From contig JAIXMG010000030.1 of assembly GCA_025201345.1 (NCBI GenBank), positions 397,851 to 461,850 of the forward strand: a stretch of DNA of 64,000 nucleotides. Direction: 5' to 3'. This DNA is from Thamnidium elegans. Taxonomy: Eukaryota > Mucoromycota > Mucoromycetes > Mucorales > Mucoraceae. Shown here piece by piece: positions 58,050 through 64,000 of the stretch. The notes under the pieces are model-generated. The model searched no databases, had not been told where the DNA came from, and saw only the letters and a program-made list of their open reading frames with translations. Position numbers and translations under genes: made by a program. Numbering within the stretch: the stretch's first letter is position 1; each line of letters begins with the position of its first letter.

Positions 58050-58985
58050 CCATTCCATTTATTTCAGTTATACAGCTACATATTTCATTTCTTTTTACTT
58101 TGAGTTTAATTTATCATTTATTTTATCATCCATTTCTACTTTACATTATTAATTACTATTTCGAATATCATTTTCTGTTACATTTTCTACTAATTTTACC
58201 TTTATTATCTTTTATCCATCAATTTATTACATTATTATTCGAAGGTTATCTTTCATATACCATCAGATATGTTACTCCATCTATTTATTTATTTTACAAG
58301 ACCTTTTAATCCTTTCTGATTGTAAAACCATCAATTTATAGACTTTATTAATCAGCTAGAACAAAAACAACGCACTTAGTTTAGAAAGTCTACCCTTTAC
58401 ATCATCTTGGAATCAAAAAGAACAAATTGTAACGACTCAAAGGAATTATATCTAAGATTACATAGCAACTTATATATTCAGAATGAATAACATTCTCACA
58501 CATCATTATAAATACTTGGAGAACAGATATAAATACAACTTCAGAGTTTATATCTGTTTAATATCCTTATTATTCCTTATACGTTTATTATTTTCTTTTA
58601 ATAAAGTTATATTCTATCAATCATCTTTTGTTACACTTGTAATATCAATTTACACATTCTTTTGTAATTTAAATTGGTTATTTATTCGTCCTTAACTCAG
58701 ATTAGCGATACCTCCTTCGTCTCCTTCAATGATAACCTAGCTATATCTACTTATAGTTACCTTATCATTACACAAATTTATTCCTAATATCAAATTTATC
58801 TTACAAGATTCGAAGGATATCCTTTTTTATATCTTTGAATATAAATACCACGTAATTTTACTTTATAAATAAGCCTATCTCATCTTTTACCTATATTTTA
58901 CATTCTACATATCAGTTTCTTACTTATAAATATAAAGATCCCTTGAATTATATTTTCTTTATCATATAATTCTAATGATTTCATA
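58050..58985 (+). repeat. Dispersed AT-rich repeat related to 26470-27050
   Basis: Shared text in the same order: CAGATATGTTACTCC(G/A)TCTA, CTTTCTGATTG.AAAA.CATC, CTAGAACAAAAACAAC, TTTAGTTTAGAAAGT, CTTTGAATATAAATACCAC. The open frames across it have no motif. Confidence 0.7.
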
Positions 58986-60200
58986 TTTATGAATTTTTTC
59001 TCAATGTTTGAATACTTATATCATAAACTAAAAGAAAAGAATACTAGATTAAAACGTATCATTTCAATAGCAGGCTATCTCTATAATGCTTTCTCCTATC
59101 ATAACAATATTGTGATATTGACGGTTATAAAATAAAAGTAAATATCAAAATACAAAAAATAAAATATAATAACAGAAAATTATCAGACTTTAAAAAGGTA
59201 ATGGTTTTTATTATAAGAAAATGTGTGTGTCTTATATACATATTGGATTTAAATGGACGCTTATCATAAGATGTGAAACTTAGACAGTATTAGCAAGCCA
59301 TTCAAATATGAGCAATTTGAATATAGAAATAGTTTCTTCAGAAGGTTAATTATAATAGCAGCGATGCCTATTATCTTTCTAATTGGCTTCACGGCTAAAT
59401 AATAACAGATAGAGGCTTGTGGATTATAAATGATGTGACAATTATTTATGTAAACCAGTTATCTTAGTTATTCAATTAGTATTAACAGTCTTTAATAAAT
59501 TTATATTCAATCGATAGAACGCTAAGAAGTATCTGAATCATATAATTAGAAATAGTCTAATTGTATATAGATTATGTAAGTGACTATATGAGAATATGAG
59601 TACTTGTATAATCTATGTCTAATTCGATATTGTTACATATATTACGTAGATACAACAAATATCTTAATATAAATATAACACTGTCTCTCTGAGGGGCATC
59701 TATTACTTCTTAAATGGTTATCATATGAAACATATTCATAAATAACATTGTATTTAATTTCATAATCTAAGCAAAATGTTATCCTTCAAGATATTTCATT
59801 TAAATATAAATAATATATTTAATAAAGAAGCCAACAGTTTTATTATGTATGAAAAAGTGATCTTTTATTTATTCTTATCTAGAATAAACTTCTTTTTATA
59901 ATAGTTTAAGATATCCCTCTTTACAATTACATTTTTCCCATCTAATATATTATTTAATTAAATATTACAACATAAAAACCTACATCTCTTCTGATAATTA
60001 ATGTGTAAAGTATCTTCCCTTCTATTGATTAGTTTAGAAGCTGTTCCTAACAACTTATTAAGTTTAATTTAAATGTATAATATGCTGTATCCAAATAATA
60101 TACATATAATAGTATAATTTAAACATATTTTTACACATAACACTACATAAATATAATATTAGCTACACAATACTAACTAATTTATATATCAACGAGATAA
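58880..60200 (+). repeat. 1.4-kb direct duplication, copy 1
   Basis: Matches about 61880-63300 in the same orientation, with small indels and rearranged blocks: TATTGTGATATTGACGGTTA, CTAATTGGCTTC, GATAGAGGCTTGT, ACAATTATTTATGTAAACC, AATAAAGAAGCCAACAGTTT. No gene content. Confidence 0.7.
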
Positions 60201-60457
60201 ATGTAATAATAAAGTGGATGTATCCCAATATAACTCTCAGATTTATAAAAATGTATGAGATGGATAAAATTGAATTTTATTATTAAAATAAAATATTAGG
60301 TGGATTAATTTGTAAACAAATAAAAACATAATTTTAAAATATTAGCATAATGGAAAACTTTGGGGATTTAATAGAACAAGAATACTTTTTAAAAAATATA
60401 AAGAGATGTTATATCATTAAAATAATTGAGAATTATAATATAGAAAAGTTAAATATA
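60201..60457. other. AT-rich spacer
   Basis: No feature recognised. Confidence 0.4.
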
Positions 60458-60945
60458 GTACGGAAATAAGTGGAAGATGGAGCTATTCCTATATAAACCA
60501 GGGGAGAGAGGGAGCGTAGCGACCTGGGAGCAGTTGTAGCTTGGGAGTGGATATAAATGTTGGTATATAAAAGGTGTAGATGGAGCGTAGCGACGGGAGC
60601 GCATACTAGTCTATAGGGTAAGTTGTGAAATCGAGATGGGGAGGGGTAAAAATGAAAATGGGTGTAAAAGAGGGGAAATAAGATAAAATGAATAGGAGAA
60701 TAAGAAAGTGAATAAGATAGGGTAAAGGAATATAATAATAAGAAAAATAAAAAAGATGCATAAGTAAAAAAAAAAAAAAAAAAGCATAAGTAGAAAAATA
60801 AATAAAAAAAATAAAAAAAGCATAAGTAGAAAAAAAGGGTAGGGCAGATAGGAAAATAGAACAGGCCAACAGGGATCGCCTACCCGGCGACCCAGTTGCC
60901 CCATAAAGGACCAAGGGCGTTGAAGGTTGGGGTTAGTACTGGAAA
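60458..60945 (+). repeat. GTACGGAA...GGGAGCG repeat family, copy 2
   Basis: Starts GTACGGAAATAAGTGGAAG. It has single GGGAGCGTAGCGACCTGGGA units instead of an array. The A-rich block (20 A) and the GC-rich tail with GATCGCCTACCCGGCGACCC match copy 1 closely. Confidence 0.8.
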
Positions 60946-61879
60946 GATCAAGGGTTAGCCTCCCCTTACCCTATCTTTTTATTTGTTGTAAAAATAGAGA
61001 AAAATCGTGGCTTTTTAATGATACTAATCTTAAAAATTAAAAAAAATTATTCCCGGAGTTATTAAAGATTTAGTGTTCCCTACAGACACCCTCAATCAGA
61101 GATCGAATCCGCTGGGAGCAGCATATATTTAAGGGAGATATGGGCTAAAAACACTACATACTAACACATGCACAGTATCAATAAGAGTTTACTAAAATCC
61201 GGGGAATGAATGAGTAAAAATCCGAGCCATGATAGTACAGTACCGTTCAGGTTAAATTAGGATGAAATCTTTCTTAACTGTTTAAAGATTAGAGGAAAGT
61301 TTTTCCATTTGAGAGATGTTAAATAGTCCTTCCAGAAGCGTTTGGTTGGTTAGATATTTAGGTTTTAATTAACCTAGATACATTGTTTATATTTTCAGTT
61401 TTTATTATTGATATATACGAGCGATATATATAACCTTTTGATTATTATTTAAAGTCTGTAATTACAACTTTATTCGACAAGTACCGATTAACTATGAATA
61501 AATCTGTGCCAAGTTGATTTTCCTTATAAAAGATGTTTGTGATACTGTTACAGAAATAGCCTATACAGAATAACACAATAATAATAAACGACTGTTTATT
61601 ATTATTTATCAGGACTTGCCTCACTCAAATATTACAGCAAATATCTCGGACCGATCATTCCCATAAAGGCTCACTTTTCTTATGTTTTGTTATGAGTACT
61701 AGCAATCATCCATAACCCCCTATTTTATCATCATCTAATTCAACTATCATTGAAATCTTTCTTTCTTATATAAATAACCACTCTTTCTTTTCAAATAATA
61801 AACAATATCTTTTTAAGATTTTTATCAAACTTTACTTGACTTATATCATATATATCAATAATTCTACTCAATAAATAAA
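60946..61879. other. Spacer, no gene seen
   Basis: AT-rich apart from a slightly GC-richer stretch at 60946-61260. No exon or RNA gene supported. Confidence 0.45.
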
Positions 61880-63300
61880 TCTATCCCATCTTTTACCTAT
61901 ATTTTATACTCTATATATATATAGTTTCTTACTTATAAAGATTCCTTAAGTTATATTTTCTTTATCATGTAATTCTCTGTAAACCAATTCCTTTTTATTT
62001 TATTTCTCTACGTATTATATCTGTTACATAATACTCTCTTAGTTGAACAGCTATAAGTCTGGTGTTCACTTTCCTTTTGAACTTGTATAGTTATATCTTT
62101 TTATTTCTACCTTACAAATAACTATCACTCAATTTGTAACAATAATAACTATATTGTGATATTAACGACTATAAAATAAAAGTTATATCAAGAAATAAAA
62201 TAAAAAGTAAAATAACTAGATAATTATCAGACTAAGAATAGATTGTTATTTTTATTAATGAAAAAGTGTGTGCCTTATATACATATTATGGGTTAAATAA
62301 GCGATGCGTATTATGTTTCTAATTGGCTTCTTTAACAAAAGACGTAAGATAGAGGCTTGTTGATTATAAATAATGTGACAATTATTTATGTAAACCAGTT
62401 ATCTTCTGTTTGTCAAGAGTTTAAGCAGCCTTCTAGTTTTATGATCAAAGCGATAGAACAATAGAATATATCTGAGATTAATTTGTAAATAAACACTGTG
62501 ATTTTGTGTATAGCTTATGTAAGTGACATATGAGGATATGACTTGTATAGGTATATATAAATTAGTACTTATTGAAATATAATACGTAGATATAACATAT
62601 ATAATCCTAAGGATTTCATATTTATGGATTTTTTCTCAATGTTTGGATACTTATATCATGAATTAAAAGACAATAATACTAGATTAAAATGTATCTTTTC
62701 AACAACAGGCTATCTCCATAATGCTTTCTCCTATCATAACTATATCTTAATATAAATATAGCACCGTCACTTTGAGGGACATCTATTACTTCTTAAATGG
62801 CTCTCATATTAAAGATATTCATAAATAACATTGTATTTAATCTTATAATCTAAACAAAATGTTATCCTTCTAGATATTTCATTTAAATATAAATAATTTA
62901 TTTAATAAAGAAGCCAACAGTTTTATTATGTATGAAAAAGTGATCTTTTATTTATTCTTTATCTAAAATAAACTTCTTTTTATAATAATTTAAAATATCC
63001 TTCTTTACAAGTATGCTTTTCCACCTAATACCTTATCTAATTAAGTATTACAACTTAACAACTTATATCTCTTCTGCTAACTAGCCCGTAAAGTATATCC
63101 CCATCTATTGATTAGGTTAATAATCATCCTTAGCAACTTAAGTTTTATTTAGATGTACTATTATATGTTGTATGCAAATAATAATATAATTTATACAAAG
63201 TTTTACAAAAAAAAAATATACATAAATATAATACTATCTGTACACTACTAACTAATCCGTATATCAACGAGATATATGTAGTAATAAAGTATTTGTAAGA
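61880..63300 (+). repeat. 1.4-kb direct duplication, copy 2
   Basis: Second copy of 58880-60200. It also begins with sequence like the end of the 26002-27056 repeat (CTGGTGTTCACTTTC at about 62058). Confidence 0.7.
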
Positions 63301-63721
63301 GGTTATTGGAGCAATACAGTTATATATGATATATACAGACGATATATACTTCTTTATATTTATTATTACTACGATACGATATTAAAGATCAAAACTAAAC
63401 ATTATTAATTACCTATGATTAAAATACAATATATAATTATTTTAAAAAATTATCCACTTTATTATTAGCAAATACAAAGACAGGGAAACAATCATTTAAT
63501 AATAAGAAAATACCAATTAAACACAATGTGAATAAACACTTAAGCCCAAACCAGATAACAAACGAATTGGATTATCAATAAGGACTAGCCTTAACTTTTT
63601 TCATATTAAGCTAATCCATATGACAATAAAATAATACTTATAATAATAACTTAATCCTTATGACAATAACTTAATCTTTATGACAATAAACTAATTCTTA
63701 TAACAATGAATTAATCCTTAT
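63301..63721. other. AT-rich spacer
   Basis: It contains a short tandem pattern, (C)TTATGACAATAA.TTAAT.., repeated about five times at 63615-63720. No gene. Confidence 0.45.
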
Positions 63722-63840
63722 GAGAAACATTTATGTTACAAATGTTTTTTTGATTTCAATGTATATAAAAATAATAATAAAAATAAGTTTCACAATTTTT
63801 ATTTTATTTTAATAACATATCATCAAAAACCATAAATATA
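63722..63840 (+). repeat. MITE copy 3, truncated
   Basis: Starts GAGAAACATTTATGTTACAA and follows copy 2 in reverse to CAAAAACCATAAATA, then changes abruptly into the GTACGGAA repeat. Confidence 0.7.
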
Positions 63841-64000
63841 GTACGGAATTATGTGGAAGATGGAGCTATTCCTACATAAAAGGGCGGTAGAAGGGAGCGT
63901 AGCTTCTGGGAGTTCCTTCATAAATCTCTAAAGAATGGGAGCGTAGCGACCTGGGAGCATGAGTAGCTCTGGGAGCGCATAGGAGTCATATTGATGAGGT
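63841..64000 (+). repeat. GTACGGAA...GGGAGCG repeat family, copy 3, cut by the window end
   Basis: Starts GTACGGAATTATGTGGAAG and follows copy 1 through GGGAGCGTAGCTTCTGGGAG, GTTCCTTCATAAAT and GGGAGCGCATAGGAGTCATA. Confidence 0.8.

Overview
The window looks like nuclear DNA of a Mucoromycota fungus, most likely Mucorales. The evidence is AT-rich sequence, genes split by many short GT-AG introns (about 45-90 nt), fungal-type products (POM152, TFIIIC subunit, SDH4), an Hsp70-like gene of a kind I associate with Mucorales, and ISXO2/Merlin-type, TNP2/Plavaka-type, Tc1/mariner and Ty3/gypsy elements. Exon structures were built by hand from splice sites and reading-frame phase, so exact boundaries are inferences.

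Region 1 (1-18217) is ordinary gene-dense DNA. It holds the 3' end of a vacuolar Ca2+/H+ exchanger, a Gln/His-rich protein of unknown role, nucleoporin POM152, a glutathione transferase, a secreted beta-N-acetylhexosaminidase, a DTW-domain tRNA modification enzyme, the SDH4 membrane anchor of complex II, a TMEM14 protein and the TPR subunit of TFIIIC. They share no pathway; several pairs share short divergent or convergent spacers.

Region 2 (18218-28175) holds a nine-exon Hsp70/actin-fold-like gene on the minus strand, a decayed fragment of a paralogue of it, and AT-rich DNA with repeat relics.

Region 3 (28176-45090) is a stack of nested mobile elements. A Ty3-like retrotransposon lies 13 bp upstream of a tRNA-Ala gene. 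A Tc1/mariner element sits in its LTR (TA duplication). A 7.4-kb two-gene CACTA/Plavaka-like element sits inside its gag-pol frame; removing that element and one AAC duplication restores the frame exactly. Next to it lies a 5.5-kb Merlin/ISXO2 element with an 8-bp duplication, itself carrying a 1.05-kb inverted-repeat element at the stop codon of its transposase gene.

Region 4 (45100-56580) contains a 47-bp minisatellite, a ten-exon gene of unknown family (1068 aa) with a six-unit 197-bp tandem array just upstream of its start, and LTR-like direct repeats flanking both. MITE copies, tRNA-like relics and an old array of about 180-bp units follow.

Region 5 (56580-64000) has no gene I can support. 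It is a graveyard of AT-rich dispersed repeats, a family built around the GGGAGCGTAGC core, a 23-bp tandem repeat and a 1.4-kb direct duplication.
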